A DNA stretch of 64,000 nt from Mesorhizobium sp. M1B.F.Ca.ET.045.04.1.1 (GTDB taxonomy: Bacteria > Pseudomonadota > Alphaproteobacteria > Rhizobiales > Rhizobiaceae): positions 868,001 through 932,000 of the forward strand of contig NZ_CP034448.1 of NCBI RefSeq assembly GCF_003952465.1, in the 5' to 3' direction. The notes below the pieces were generated by a model. That model was not told the origin of the DNA and searched no databases. It worked only from the letters and a program-made list of their open reading frames with translations. Position 1 is the stretch's first letter, and every line of letters starts with the position of its first letter. Both the position numbers and the translations under genes were made by a program. Positions 1-8,378 of this stretch are shown here, piece by piece.

Positions 1-567
1 CTGTCGCTTTTGACGCAGTCGATCTCGAACGCCTCCTTCGCCATCTATTTCCCGAAATTCGTCGGCTCGATCTACGAGCTTTTGTCGGCGCCGGTCTCCT
101 ATCTGGAGATCATCCTCGCCTATGTCGGGGGTGCTGCGACCAAATCGATCATGCTCGGCCTGATAATCCTGGCGACGGCGTCGCTGTTCGTGCCGCTCAG
201 AATCGAGCACCCGTTCTGGATGATCGCCTTCCTGGTGCTGACGGCGGTGACCTTCAGCCTGTTCGGTTTCATCATCGGCATCTGGGCCAAGACCTTCGAG
301 CAGCTGCAGCTGGTGCCGCTCCTGATCGTCACGCCGCTCACCTTCCTCGGCGGCAGCTTCTATTCGATCCATATGCTGCCCGGCATCTGGAAGACGATCA
401 CGCTGTTCAACCCGGTCGTCTACCTGATCAGCGGCTTCCGCTGGAGCTTCTACGGCAAGGCGGACGTCTCGGTCGGCGTCAGCCTCGGCATGACGCTGGT
501 GTTCTTGGCCGTCTGCATCGCGATCGTGGCGTGGATCTTCAGGACGGGATATCGGTTGAGGAATTGA
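1..567 (+). CDS. ABC-2 type transporter permease, 3' part (truncated by window edge)
   Basis: Inner-membrane permease of an ABC-2 type exporter (YadH/NodJ-like). The reading frame is open from the first base, so the 5' end lies outside the window; the visible 188 residues are the C-terminal part. At least four hydrophobic segments are visible, and the stretch around [16 protein letters not shown] followed by [12 protein letters not shown] is the typical ABC-2 pattern, in which a short re-entrant region precedes the last helices. The protein ends with a short basic tail (RTGYRLRN). Its ATPase partner is presumably upstream, outside the window. The substrate cannot be read from this part; drugs, polysaccharide or lipo-oligosaccharide are all handled by related permeases. 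Family is confident, substrate unknown. Confidence 0.85.
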   Translation: MSLLTQSISNASFAIYFPKFVGSIYELLSAPVSYLEIILAYVGGAATKSIMLGLIILATASLFVPLRIEHPFWMIAFLVLTAVTFSLFGFIIGIWAKTFEQLQLVPLLIVTPLTFLGGSFYSIHMLPGIWKTITLFNPVVYLISGFRWSFYGKADVSVGVSLGMTLVFLAVCIAIVAWIFRTGYRLRN

Positions 568-610
568 ACGGGACGGCCGAGGTCTCTGTCAGATTATTTC
601 AGTTTTCAAG

Positions 611-802
611 CGTCGGCGCTGCCCCTCACCTGCCTGCCGGCATCCTCTCCCCGTATAGTGACGGGGAGAGGGGCGCTCCCGTCCGCGGTTTCGCCAATCG
701 CGAGCATTGCAGGAAAAGCGCCAAGGTCGCGGCCAGCCCCTTCTCCCCGTCACTATATACGGGGAGAAGGTGCCGGCAGGCGGATGAGGGGCGGCGCCGA
801 CG
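611..802. repeat. Type A intergenic repeat, complete paired element
   Basis: The 261-base gap between the ABC permease and the DUF2156 gene is filled by one complete type A element. Left arm: CGTCGGCGC, CCCCTC, TGCCGGCA, then a hairpin CTCCCCGT/ACGGGGAG. Centre: TTTCGCCAATCGCGAGCATT (from about 689). Right arm: the inverted copy ending in GCGCCGACG. No gene is seen here. Confidence 0.85.
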
Positions 803-828
803 CTCAATGCGATTGCCCGCCGGCCAAC

Positions 829-1866
829 TCAAATCGCCTTGATCAGCCGCAACAGCCCCAGCATCTCCATCAGAGTGCCTCTGCGGAAGGCGACGTAGGT
901 CGGCTCCTCCAGCCCGTGGAAGCGGCGCTTGAAGGCGGCCTGGCCCTGCAGATTGAAGCGCGAGCGGTTGACCCAAGGCGACTCGTAGGCGCGCTGGAAG
1001 GCGCCGCGCCAGAAGCTCGATTCGGCAAAACCGCTCGGCGCGACATCGAGCAGTGGCGACAGGCCCAGCGTGACGACCGAAATGCCTTCCTCGCGAAAAC
1101 GGTCGACGGCGAATTTGGTCAGGCCGATCTCGGAATGCGGCGTGGCGTCGACATGCTTGCGCTTGAAGGCGGTGGTGTAGCCGATGACCTTGCCGTCGCT
1201 GAACAGCGGATCGAAATCGAGGATGGCGACGAGCTCACCCTCCGGACCGTGCAGGACGAAGCGGCGCATGTCGGCGCCGAGATGGTCGGCGAAGGGGCGG
1301 TTGAGGAAGCCCATCTCCCAGCGCTTGACGATGCGCTCGCCGCGCCAGTTCTCGGAAAGCCGCGAAACCTCGTCGAGGAGCATGTTTTTTCTGTCCTCGG
1401 CGAAGGTGAAGCCCTTCTTCGCCAGCCAGCGCTCGGAATAACGCACGGTTTCGTTGCGCTTGCCGGAAAAATCATGCGCCGGCAGCTGCAGCCTGGTGTC
1501 GACGCCCAGCCGGTTGACCTGGTAGCCGAGGCCGGCCAGCACCTTTGCGGTGGCGGCGCCGATCTGCACGAACCAGGGGCCGCCGGCGGCCTCGACGAAG
1601 CGCTTGATGTAGCCGGGCCGCTCCGACGGATCGACCACCGGATCGCCAAGCGCGAAATGGTGCTTCATCTTGCTGCCGAAGGCGATGTAGCCGTCGCCAT
1701 CGCTGAAATAGGACAGTTTTTGCTGCACGGCGGTCGAATAGGCGAGCGAGAAGTCGCCGTGCCGCCGAACCATCGCCAGGCGCTCGAGATGGGTCAGCTC
1801 GCGGCGCGGCACCTTGGGCGCCGCGCCTTCGAGAAACCTGTCGATATGTTTGCGCAGGGAGGGCAT
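829..1866 (-). CDS. DUF2156 domain protein (MprF/LpiA C-terminal-like acyl-aminoacyl transferase fold)
   Basis: Soluble protein of about 345 residues that matches the DUF2156 family, the tandem GNAT-like domain also found as the cytosolic half of lysyl-phosphatidylglycerol synthases (MprF/LpiA). Supporting segments are SYFSDGDGYIAF, FALGDPVVDPSERP, ILDFDPLFSDGKVIGYTTAF and the C-terminal KRRFHGLEEPTYVAFR. No membrane segments are present, so it lacks the flippase half of MprF. I chose the ATG at 1866 (MPSLRKHIDRFLE); an upstream ATG at 1905 would add 13 residues with no family support. It is divergent from the MarR gene across a 246-base region. Possible role: aminoacyl or acyl transfer to lipid or peptide, not proven. 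Confidence 0.75.
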   Translation of the reverse strand: MPSLRKHIDRFLEGAAPKVPRRELTHLERLAMVRRHGDFSLAYSTAVQQKLSYFSDGDGYIAFGSKMKHHFALGDPVVDPSERPGYIKRFVEAAGGPWFVQIGAATAKVLAGLGYQVNRLGVDTRLQLPAHDFSGKRNETVRYSERWLAKKGFTFAEDRKNMLLDEVSRLSENWRGERIVKRWEMGFLNRPFADHLGADMRRFVLHGPEGELVAILDFDPLFSDGKVIGYTTAFKRKHVDATPHSEIGLTKFAVDRFREEGISVVTLGLSPLLDVAPSGFAESSFWRGAFQRAYESPWVNRSRFNLQGQAAFKRRFHGLEEPTYVAFRRGTLMEMLGLLRLIKAI

Positions 1867-2070
1867 GAGCTTCCGCGTGCCGATGAACACAGACCCGCAG
1901 CCCACGGGCTCGAATCAGTCGCCTTGGCGCGACCGATTGTCGGTCATGTCGCGCCAGCGCCATATAGGATGCTATCGGCCGCGAATGAAGAGGAAATGTC
2001 TGCCGTCCGACGCAGCGATCGACACCGATCAGCCTGTGCCGCGAAGGCATATTGCCGAGTTCTATGCAAT

Positions 2071-2088
2071 GTTATATATCAAGTTATA
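2071..2088. promoter_or_regulatory. AT-rich direct repeat upstream of the MarR gene
   Basis: Two copies of GTTATA (2071-2076 and 2083-2088) occur 12 bases apart in an AT-rich patch inside a GC-rich region, 25 bases before the MarR start codon. This is a candidate core promoter or autoregulatory operator for the MarR/GNAT operon. It is a pattern call only; no consensus is known for this regulator. Confidence 0.3.
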
Positions 2089-2112
2089 GTTCCTTGTTCG
2101 GACAGCTCGGCC

Positions 2113-2598
2113 ATGGAAGACGTCTTGCGATCTCTCGGCTTTCTCTGCCTCGGCAGCCGGCTGAAGCGCATTGGCGAGCAACTGCAGGCCGACACGCAGC
2201 GCGTGCTCGACCGCCTGGATGTGCGTGTCCAGTCGAGCCAGTACCCTCTGCTCGCCGCGCTCGACAGGCTGGGGCCGCTGCCGGTCGGCGAGCTGGCGCA
2301 GTCTCTCGGCATCGCGCAGCCGGGCGTGACGCGCAGCGTGTCGCTGCTGACCGAACTGGGCCTGGTCGAGGTCACGCAATCGAACGACGACCAGCGGCGC
2401 AGGATCGTCTCGCTGTCGCGGAACGGCCAGCGGCTGGTCGACACCGCGAAGCGTGACGTCTGGCCGCGCATCGAGGACGCGGTCGCGGAATTGTGCGCGG
2501 ACCTCTCCGGGCCGCTGCTTGGTCAGCTCGCCGCCATCGAGGATCGGTTGGCCGCAACCCCGCTCGATCGCCGTGCCGAGAAGGCTGGTGTGCCATGA
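2113..2598 (+). CDS. MarR family transcriptional regulator
   Basis: DNA-binding regulator of 161 residues with a MarR winged helix. The recognition region is PVGELAQSLGIAQPGVTRSVSLLTE, and the wing carries the family DDQRRRIVSLS pattern (residues about 92-105), equivalent to the conserved D-x-R-x3-L-T of MarR. The ATG at 2113 was chosen because the protein then has the usual MarR length; the open frame continues far upstream only because it is antisense to the neighbouring gene. The stop overlaps the start of the GNAT gene by four bases (ATGA), so the two are co-transcribed. It probably regulates its own operon. The ligand is unknown. Confidence 0.85.
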   Translation: MEDVLRSLGFLCLGSRLKRIGEQLQADTQRVLDRLDVRVQSSQYPLLAALDRLGPLPVGELAQSLGIAQPGVTRSVSLLTELGLVEVTQSNDDQRRRIVSLSRNGQRLVDTAKRDVWPRIEDAVAELCADLSGPLLGQLAAIEDRLAATPLDRRAEKAGVP

Positions 2599-3275
2599 AA
2601 CACGTTCTCGACCGTCCCATCTGGAGCGCGCTCGCGACGCGCCATCAGGCCTTCGCGGAAGGCGGCAGCCTCGCCCGGCGGTACCGGCCGTCGATCGTTC
2701 CTTTCGCCGCCACGGCGGCGGACGATGCCGAAAGCCTGCGGGCCCTGGGCAAGCTGCTCCCACCGCTTGAAAGCGCCATCCTGGTTCAGACGGATAAAAT
2801 CATCCTGCCTGCGGAGCTTGCCGCGATTTCGACGGCGTCGCTGGTGCAGATGGTCGCAGAGCAGCCGGTTGGGACAGTGTCCGATGAGCGCGTGCAACAG
2901 CTGACCGAGGCCGATGCCGCCGAGATGCTGGCTCTGGCGTCGCTCACCAAGCCAGGTCCGTTCACGCTGGAGGCCTTGAGCCTCGGCGAGTTCTGGGGCG
3001 TGAAGATCGACGGCAGGCTCGCGGCGATGGCCGGCGAGCGCATGAAGCAGCCCGGCTACACCGAACTCAGCGGCGTTTGCTCGCATCCGGATTTCCGCGG
3101 CGGCGGCCTTGCCAGGCTGCTGTCGCTCTTCGTGGCGAACCGGATCATGGCGCGGGGCGAGGTTCCTTATCTCCACGCCTATGACAGCAACGTCGCTGCC
3201 GTCAGGCTCTACGAGTCGATCGGCTTCCGGCTGAGAACCACCCTGAACATGGCGGTGGTGCAACGCGCGGGATAG
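2595..3275 (+). CDS. GNAT family N-acetyltransferase
   Basis: Acetyltransferase of 226 residues, FR47-like within the GNAT superfamily. The C-terminal half carries the acetyl-CoA binding motif (SHPDFRGGGLARLL, about residues 160-173) followed by the YDSNVAAVRLYESIGF segment, which is a canonical GNAT ending. The N-terminal 100 residues are a less conserved accessory region. It starts within the stop codon of the MarR gene, so translation is coupled. MarR-GNAT pairs often modify and control responses to a small toxic compound, but the substrate is not visible here. Family assignment is firm, function open. Confidence 0.85.
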   Translation: MKHVLDRPIWSALATRHQAFAEGGSLARRYRPSIVPFAATAADDAESLRALGKLLPPLESAILVQTDKIILPAELAAISTASLVQMVAEQPVGTVSDERVQQLTEADAAEMLALASLTKPGPFTLEALSLGEFWGVKIDGRLAAMAGERMKQPGYTELSGVCSHPDFRGGGLARLLSLFVANRIMARGEVPYLHAYDSNVAAVRLYESIGFRLRTTLNMAVVQRAG

Positions 3276-3309
3276 TTGACCTAGGAGATTGGCTCGAAGG
3301 CGCGATGGC

Positions 3310-3481
3310 TTCGTCATCCACGGGCGAAGCGGGCGCGTAGACCCGAGGATCCATTCCGTGACTTCGAGGCGCTGCGACGGTGCAGAATTCTGCTCCGCTG
3401 CGCCCTGCGTCCGAGGTAACGGAATGGATCCCAGGGTCTCCGCGACGGAGCTTCGCTCCTGCTTCGCCCTGGGATGACGAC
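3310..3481. repeat. Type C repeat, short (gene-less) copy
   Basis: The gap after the GNAT gene holds two inverted arms, TTCGTCAT...GGATCCATTCCGTGAC on the left and its complement, CGGAATGGATCC...GGGATGACGA, on the right. The loop carries the palindrome GCAGAATTCTGC. It is the same arm type that flanks the GIY-YIG gene at 60434-60950. The arms have diverged from each other here, so this is an older copy. Confidence 0.8.
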
Positions 3482-3546
3482 GTTGGGGAGGCTTCGGCCA
3501 ATCCCCAACGTCAGCGATGGTGCCCTTGCCGCAGAGTCTCTGTCTC

Positions 3547-5544
3547 TCAAACCGCGATCTTGCCGCCGCCCTGCTTGGTGATGGCGACGACCGAAGGCCG
3601 CACCGGCATGTCCGGCTTGAAGTCCGGCCAGCGGGTCGACAGGTCCTCATAGTAGGAGGGGCGGCCGAAGGCCTCCCAGTCCTCGCCGCCGTCGCCCGGA
3701 TGCTGGACGGCGACGAAGGCGGTCTGGTCGTCCGGGGCGAACAGCGGGCCGCACATTTCGGCGCCGATCGGCACGCGGAAAAACAGTTTCGACGTCGCCC
3801 GCGCGGCGCCTTCCGTGTCGACCGCCCACAGGCCATCGGTGCGGCCGGTGGCTTTCGGACCCTGGCCGTCGGTGGCGACCCAGAGCCGGCCGGCCGAATC
3901 GACGGCGCAATTGTCCGGCATGCCGAACCAGCCATTGGCGGTGGTCGCCGTCGAGAAGGTGGCACCGACATCGGCAACGGAAGGATCGCCGCATTTCAAG
4001 AGCACTTCCCACTTGCCCTTGGTGGCGGCGAAATCACCGCCATCCTCGACGATCTCGATGATGTGGCCGAAGGCGTTTTCGGCGCGCGGGTTGGCAGCGT
4101 CGACCTGGTCTGCCTTGCGCTTGGAATTGTTGGTCAGCATGACATAGACCTTGCCGTTGCCGGCATTGGGCTGGATGTCTTCCGGCCGGTCCATCTTGGT
4201 GGCGCCGAGCAGGTCGGCGGCGCGGCGCGTCTCGATGAGCACGTCGGCCTGGGAGGCAAAACCGTTCTCCGCCGTCAGCGGCCCCTGACCAAACACGATC
4301 GGCATCCATTCGACCGAGCCGTCCTCGGCGAACTTCGCCACATGCAACGTGCCGTCGTCGAGCAGGTTCATGTTGGCCGCGAGGTCATTGGGATTGAACT
4401 TACCAGCGGTGACGAACTTGTAGACATAGTCGAAGCGCTCGTCGTCGCCGAGATAGAAGACGACGCGGCCGTCCCTGGCGACGATCGATTCGGCGCCCTC
4501 ATGCTTGAAGCGGCCCATGGCGGTGCGCTTCCGCGGCACCGAATTCGGGTCGTTGACGTCGACCTCGACGATCCAGCCAAAACGATTGGGCTCGTTCGGC
4601 TCCTTGGCGAGGTCGAAGCGATCGTAATGCGCGCCCCATTCATAGGCGCCTTCCGGGATGCCGAGCCGCTTGTAGTTGGCGGCCTCCTTGTGGCCTTCCG
4701 GCAATTCGCCCGAGAAATAGCCGTGGATGTTCTCCTCGGCCATCACATAGGTGCCCCAGGGGGTGACGCCGCCAGCGCAGTTGTTGAGCGTGCCGATGAC
4801 CTTGGCGCCGGACGGATCGGCATTGGTCTTGACGCGGTCATGGCCGGCGACCGGACCGGAAAGCGCCATCTCGGTGGTGGACATGATGCGGCGGTTGAGC
4901 TTGCCGTCGCGCACCACCTGCCACTTGCCGCCTTCCTTGCGGATCTCGACGATGGTGCCGCCATGAGCGGCCATCTCGACATCGACCTGCTCCTTGCTGA
5001 GCGGCGCCACCTCGGCGGCCTTCTTGCCGTCCTTGTCGACGATCTTGACGATGCCGGGGAACATCAGATGCGGGTTGGTGTATTCGTGATTGACGACCAG
5101 CAGGCCATGCTCGGCCGAGCCGTCGATCGGGATATAGCCGACATAGTCGTTGTTGTAGCCGAACTGCCTGGCCTGGGCGTCGGCCGACTGCTTCACCGGA
5201 TCGAATTCCGGCGAATCGGCAAACAACCGATCGCCCCAGCGCAAGAGCACGTCGGCATCGTAGCCCGGCGCGACATGATGCTTGTCGTCGATGCCGGCTT
5301 CGAGCTCGTCGAATTTGAAGGCGGAGCCCTCGGTCGCGCGCGCCTCGTCGGCGGCGACGAGCGCCAGCGGGCTGACGGTGGCGGCGATGGCCGAGACGGC
5401 CAGCGAACCCTTCAGGAAACCGCGGCGCGAGAAGCGCGCGGCGATGATCTCGCCCATGGTGCGGTTGTCGGTGGGGTTGACGGACGGGCCGTCATTCTCC
5501 TCGAGCTGGCTGGTGCGGAAGCGGGTTTCAGGGGATTGGGTCAT
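3547..5544 (-). CDS. PhoX family phosphatase (DUF839), Tat-exported
   Basis: Probable periplasmic alkaline phosphatase of the PhoX/DUF839 family, 665 residues, a calcium/iron-dependent beta-propeller in characterised members. A twin-arginine signal is clear: SRRGFLKGS at residues 39-47, followed by a hydrophobic stretch ending near ADEARATEGS. Family segments include DVLLRWGDRLF, YIPIDGSAEHGLLVVNHEYTNP, NNCAGGVTPWGTYVMAEEN and NSKRKADQVDAANPRAENAFGHI. The ATG at 5544 (MTQSPETRF) has a good ribosome site (AGAGGA) 8 bases upstream; the open frame extends 27 codons further without support. A Pho-box-like sequence lies about 65 bases upstream. It is monocistronic between repeat elements. Substrate specificity is inferred from the family. 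Confidence 0.88.
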   Translation of the reverse strand: MTQSPETRFRTSQLEENDGPSVNPTDNRTMGEIIAARFSRRGFLKGSLAVSAIAATVSPLALVAADEARATEGSAFKFDELEAGIDDKHHVAPGYDADVLLRWGDRLFADSPEFDPVKQSADAQARQFGYNNDYVGYIPIDGSAEHGLLVVNHEYTNPHLMFPGIVKIVDKDGKKAAEVAPLSKEQVDVEMAAHGGTIVEIRKEGGKWQVVRDGKLNRRIMSTTEMALSGPVAGHDRVKTNADPSGAKVIGTLNNCAGGVTPWGTYVMAEENIHGYFSGELPEGHKEAANYKRLGIPEGAYEWGAHYDRFDLAKEPNEPNRFGWIVEVDVNDPNSVPRKRTAMGRFKHEGAESIVARDGRVVFYLGDDERFDYVYKFVTAGKFNPNDLAANMNLLDDGTLHVAKFAEDGSVEWMPIVFGQGPLTAENGFASQADVLIETRRAADLLGATKMDRPEDIQPNAGNGKVYVMLTNNSKRKADQVDAANPRAENAFGHIIEIVEDGGDFAATKGKWEVLLKCGDPSVADVGATFSTATTANGWFGMPDNCAVDSAGRLWVATDGQGPKATGRTDGLWAVDTEGAARATSKLFFRVPIGAEMCGPLFAPDDQTAFVAVQHPGDGGEDWEAFGRPSYYEDLSTRWPDFKPDMPVRPSVVAITKQGGGKIAV

Positions 5545-5607
5545 GGGCTGTCCTCTGGCTTCTTGAGGTGGCTGGAACTGTGACCCGTCGATCCCTAAAG
5601 GCAGCCG

Positions 5608-5625
5608 ATCACATTTTCGTGACAT
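5608..5625 (-). promoter_or_regulatory. Pho-box-like direct repeat upstream of the PhoX gene
   Basis: On the minus strand the 18 bases read ATGTCAC-GAAA-ATGTGAT: two 7-base units 11 bases apart, as in a PhoB box (consensus CTGTCAT N4 CTGTCAT). Each unit matches the consensus at 5 of 7 positions. Position (64 bases before the ATG) and the nature of the target fit PhoB control. The match is only moderate, and the same bases also contain a TCAC/GTGA dyad. Confidence 0.35.
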
Positions 5626-5659
5626 GGCTTCGACGTACCACCCGGTGATTGGCGAAGCC

Positions 5660-5880
5660 GTCGATGTCGGCCCTTACTCCCTGTCACTATACGGGGAGAA
5701 ATGCCCGGCAGGGGCAATGAGGGGCGGAGCCGACCTAGCAAACAGAGGCGCCGTGACGATCGCTGCAAGCAAGGACAACGCCCGGCGTGTAATGCTGATG
5801 GCCAACGCTGGCGCCGCCCCTCATCCGCCTGCCGGCACCTTCTCCCCGTATAATGACGGGGAGAAGGGGGCTGGCCGCGG
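5660..5880. repeat. Two type A half-elements, back to back
   Basis: This 438-base gap carries a right-type arm (5668-5733: CTGTCACTATACGGGGAG, then GCCCGGCA and GAGGGGCGGAGCCGAC) and then a left-type arm (5808-5870: GGCGCCGCCCCTC, TGCCGGCA, hairpin CTCCCCGT/ACGGGGAG). The order is the reverse of a complete element, so they are probably halves of two elements with the outer halves lost. No gene is supported here. Confidence 0.7.
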
Positions 5881-5982
5881 CCTTCGCTCTTGTCCTCCAC
5901 TGCTCGGCTTGACGGCTTCACGCGCTTGGGAAACAAGGACGGCGACGGGCGCGGCGAAGGCCGCTTCGAGAGGGGATGAAAC

Positions 5983-6321
5983 GTGAGTTTCTGGGGACTG
6001 GCGCAGCTTGGCGTTTCGACCGTGATCTTCCTGCTGGCGGCAACCGCGGCCAAGCAATGGGGGCTGGCGCCGAGCCTGGCCAAGATCCTGCTGACCCTCG
6101 CGCTCTATTCCGCGGGCAATCTGATAATGCTCAGGCTGATCCGAGAATTCGGCATGTCGGTGTCGTTCAGCCTGTCGGCGGTGATCCAGCTGGTGTCGGT
6201 GAATGTCGTGGCGCTGGTCTTTTTCGGCGAACGATTGAATGCGTTGCAGGCCACCGGCGTCGTGCTGGCGATCGCGGCCGTCGCGCTGATCACGCTCGGG
6301 CCCTATATGCAGCGGCTGTAG
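5983..6321 (+). CDS. Small EamA/DMT-type membrane protein
   Basis: Inner-membrane protein of 112 residues with four predicted helices (about residues 4-22, 33-50, 60-80 and 85-105), resembling half of an EamA drug/metabolite transporter or a small multidrug resistance subunit. The segment VFFGERLNALQATGVVLAIAAVALI is typical of the last two helices of such proteins. The start is GTG at 5983, preceded by GAGAGGGG. The PAP2 phosphatase follows 20 bases downstream on the same strand and is likely co-transcribed. Such half-size carriers usually work as dimers, and some act in lipid-linked sugar or polyamine transport. Substrate unknown. Confidence 0.75.
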   Translation: MSFWGLAQLGVSTVIFLLAATAAKQWGLAPSLAKILLTLALYSAGNLIMLRLIREFGMSVSFSLSAVIQLVSVNVVALVFFGERLNALQATGVVLAIAAVALITLGPYMQRL

Positions 6322-6341
6322 CTGAACCCAAGGCCCCCCTG

Positions 6342-7043
6342 ATGAAATCGACCGCCAACGCGCTGCTCAACAAGGTGGAATTCCCGGTGCTGCTGGCCGG
6401 GCTGGTGATCGCCGGCGGGCTATGGGGCCTGGTGGAACTCATGGAAGTGGCGCGCGCCACCAGCCCGCACGCCTTCGACACGGAAATCCTGCTCGCATTC
6501 CGCCATGCCGGGCAGCCGGACAGTCCGATCGGTCCGCCCTGGCTGGAAGGCGCGGTGCGTGACGTCACCGCGCTCGGCAGTTCCGCCGTCCTGGTGCTGA
6601 TCACTACGGCGACGATCATCTACTTGCTCTTGATCCGCAGGCCAGCGACGGCATTGTTCGTGTTTGTCGCGGTGGCGGGCGGGCAGGTGCTTTCGAGCCT
6701 GCTCAAGTTCGAAGTCGACCGGCCCCGCCCTGAGCTTGTCTCACATCTCGTCAACGAGACGTCGCTCTCGTTTCCCAGCGGCCATGCGATGCTGTCGGCG
6801 GTGACCTATCTTACCCTCGGCTCACTGGCGGCACGCTTCCTGCCGGACCGCACGACAAAAATCTTCGTGCTCGGCCTCGCCGTGCTCACCACGGTGCTGG
6901 TCGGAGCAAGCCGCGTCTATCTCGGCGTGCATTGGCCGTCGGACGTGCTTGCCGGCTGGTGCGCCGGCTTCGCCTGGGCCATGCTGTGCTGGCTTGCGGC
7001 GCGCCTGCTGCAGCGGCGCAAGGTGATGGCGGACAGCGAGTGA
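6342..7043 (+). CDS. PAP2 family membrane phosphatase
   Basis: Integral-membrane phosphatase of 233 residues of the type 2 phosphatidic acid phosphatase superfamily. All three signature motifs are present: KFEVDRPRPE (motif 1, K-x6-RP), SFPSGHAM (motif 2, PSGH) and SRVYLGVHWPSDVLAG (motif 3, SR-x5-H-x3-D). Substrates in the family are lipid phosphates, including phosphatidic acid, phosphatidylglycerol phosphate and undecaprenyl diphosphate. The ATG at 6342 starts just before a first hydrophobic helix; the frame is open further upstream only as a shadow of the preceding gene. It follows the EamA-like gene, which suggests a joint role in envelope lipid handling. This is inferred from context only. 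Confidence 0.85.
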   Translation: MKSTANALLNKVEFPVLLAGLVIAGGLWGLVELMEVARATSPHAFDTEILLAFRHAGQPDSPIGPPWLEGAVRDVTALGSSAVLVLITTATIIYLLLIRRPATALFVFVAVAGGQVLSSLLKFEVDRPRPELVSHLVNETSLSFPSGHAMLSAVTYLTLGSLAARFLPDRTTKIFVLGLAVLTTVLVGASRVYLGVHWPSDVLAGWCAGFAWAMLCWLAARLLQRRKVMADSE

Positions 7044-7126
7044 TCGAGGGCCGTTGCGCGGGCCGCAGCTCGAGGAAGCACCTGCGAAAGCATCCTTCCC
7101 ATCATCCTGGAGCGAAGTGATGTCGA

Positions 7127-7188
7127 AGCTGCCAATCTCCCCCTTGCGGGGGAGATGGCCGGCAGGCCAGAGGGGGGTGCTGTCCCGC
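7127..7188. repeat. Type B repeat, single arm
   Basis: Right-type arm: CTGCCAATCTCCCCCTTGCG, then GGGGGAGAT, GGCCGGCAGGCC and GAGGGGGGTGC. It lies in the 436-base gap between the PAP2 gene and the broken propeller gene. The matching left-type arm is displaced to 7363, with a degenerate type C copy between them. Confidence 0.7.
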
Positions 7189-7226
7189 CAGCGTTTCGGA
7201 TTTCGGCACTGCAGCGGCGTTCTGAA

Positions 7227-7330
7227 GTCACGGCAGGATCCCAGGCTCTCCGCGACGGTAAGTGGCTATCGCTACGGCCGCAGCGTCGTCCCAGGGCGAA
7301 GCAGGAGCGAAGACTCCTGGGGTGGGACGA
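7227..7330. repeat. Degenerate type C repeat
   Basis: Diverged type C sequence: GTCACGGCAGGATCCCAGG and CTCCGCGACGG (7227-7258), then a second arm, GTCGTCCCAGGGCGAAGCAG (7286-7305). The arms are incomplete and no longer complementary over their length. It sits between two type B arms, as if inserted into a type B element. Confidence 0.5.
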
Positions 7331-7362
7331 TTAAGGAAAGTACTGTGGCGCCGCGTTCCTTC

Positions 7363-7460
7363 ACACCCCCTCTGTCCTGCCGGACATCTCCCCCGCAAGG
7401 GGGGAGATCAGATGTCGCTCCGGCTTTCGCCAATAGCCAACACTGCAGAGCGGGGACCTC
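7363..7460. repeat. Type B repeat, left arm plus core
   Basis: Left-type arm ACCCCCTCTGTCCTGCCGGA, hairpin CTCCCCC/GGGGGGAG, then the conserved core TTTCGCCAATAGCCAACACT ending in GCAG (7432-7446). It ends just before the stop codon of the propeller pseudogene. Confidence 0.7.
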
Positions 7461-7479
7461 CACAATCACTTCCGCATGT

Positions 7480-8340
7480 TCAATCCAGTGACAGAGCCGT
7501 CACCTCGCCTTCGTTCATCAGCGGGACATAGATGGTCGAGCTGCCGTCGGTGCCGATGTCTGCGCTGCCCGGCTTGAAGGAAGCGACAACCTCGGGCTTG
7601 CCGCCGGCCCGGTAGCTGTAGAGCGTGCCGGTCATGTAGGCGGTGGCGTAGATAGTGTCGCCGATGGCGATGACGCCGTCGAGATCGGCGAATCTTTGGG
7701 CGCCGGGCAGCGGCGTCACCTTCCTGCCGGCGAGATCGACCGCCAGCAGCCCGCCGGGCTCCGCGGTGCTGAAGTCGGGCTTGATGCCCTTGCCTCAGGA
7801 CGCGACGATCAGCCGGTCGCCGTCGGCGAAGACGCCGTTGGGCGAGGCGAGCAGCGCATCCTTGACGAACAGCTCCGGCTTGCCGCCGTCGATGCGGTAG
7901 ATCGTGTCGGCCAGCATGTCGGTGACATAGACCTTGCCCGAGGCATCGGCCGTCATGTCGTTGAGGAAGACGGCGCCGGGCACGTCGATGCTGGAGACCA
8001 GCTTGCCGCTGGCGAGATCGACGATGCGAACCTTGGTGATGTCGGCGGCGTAAAGCTTGCCGCCCGAGATCGCCATGCCCTTGGGCGCGTCCATGCCGTC
8101 CACCCAGTGCCTGGCGACGACCTTGCCGTCCATGGACAGCAGCGACAAATAGCCGTTGCCGTCGGCCTCGCCTGGATTGCCGACGATGTTGGAGACGACG
8201 ATGCGCTTGTTGGCGGTGTCGAAAAGCGCCGATTCCGGCTGCTCGAAGCCGCCGGCGCGCCAAATTTCCCCCGCCTCGGCAACGGGAGCCGTTGCGATGC
8301 CGGCGATGGCGAGAAAAGTCGAAGCGATGAGGGTCTTCAT
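7480..8340 (-). pseudogene. SMP-30/gluconolactonase-like beta-propeller gene interrupted by one in-frame TGA
   Basis: A single frame runs from ATG 8340 to TGA 7480 (286 codons) except for one in-frame TGA at 7797-7795. The first 181 residues begin with a signal peptide (MKTLIASTFLAIAGIATAPVAEA) and then show propeller repeats such as PKGMAISGGKLYAADI and LNDMTADASGKVYVTDMLAD. After the stop the frame continues with GKGIKPDFSTAEPGGLLAVD and more propeller blades to VPLMNEGEVTALSLD. Both halves have the same codon style and frame, so the gene was intact until recently. The stop follows LIVAS, where family members commonly have Trp-Gly, so TGG to TGA is the likely change. The start has a strong AGGAGA site. 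Divergent from its likely regulator at 8453. A sequencing error is possible. Confidence 0.75.
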
Positions 8341-8378
8341 GGTGCTCTCCTGCGATGACGGCGGAGAGCTAGGTTTTT

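Noticed and set aside
3517..5583. Open frame of 688 codons on the plus strand
   Set aside because: Antisense shadow of the PhoX gene, which has a Tat signal, family motifs and a good ribosome site.
5595..6083. Minus-strand frame of 162 codons
   Set aside because: Made mostly of type A repeat sequence and antisense to the EamA-like gene start.
7795..7797. In-frame TGA as a selenocysteine codon
   Set aside because: The family has no selenoprotein members, the expected residue is Trp, and no SECIS-like hairpin was recognised directly after the codon.
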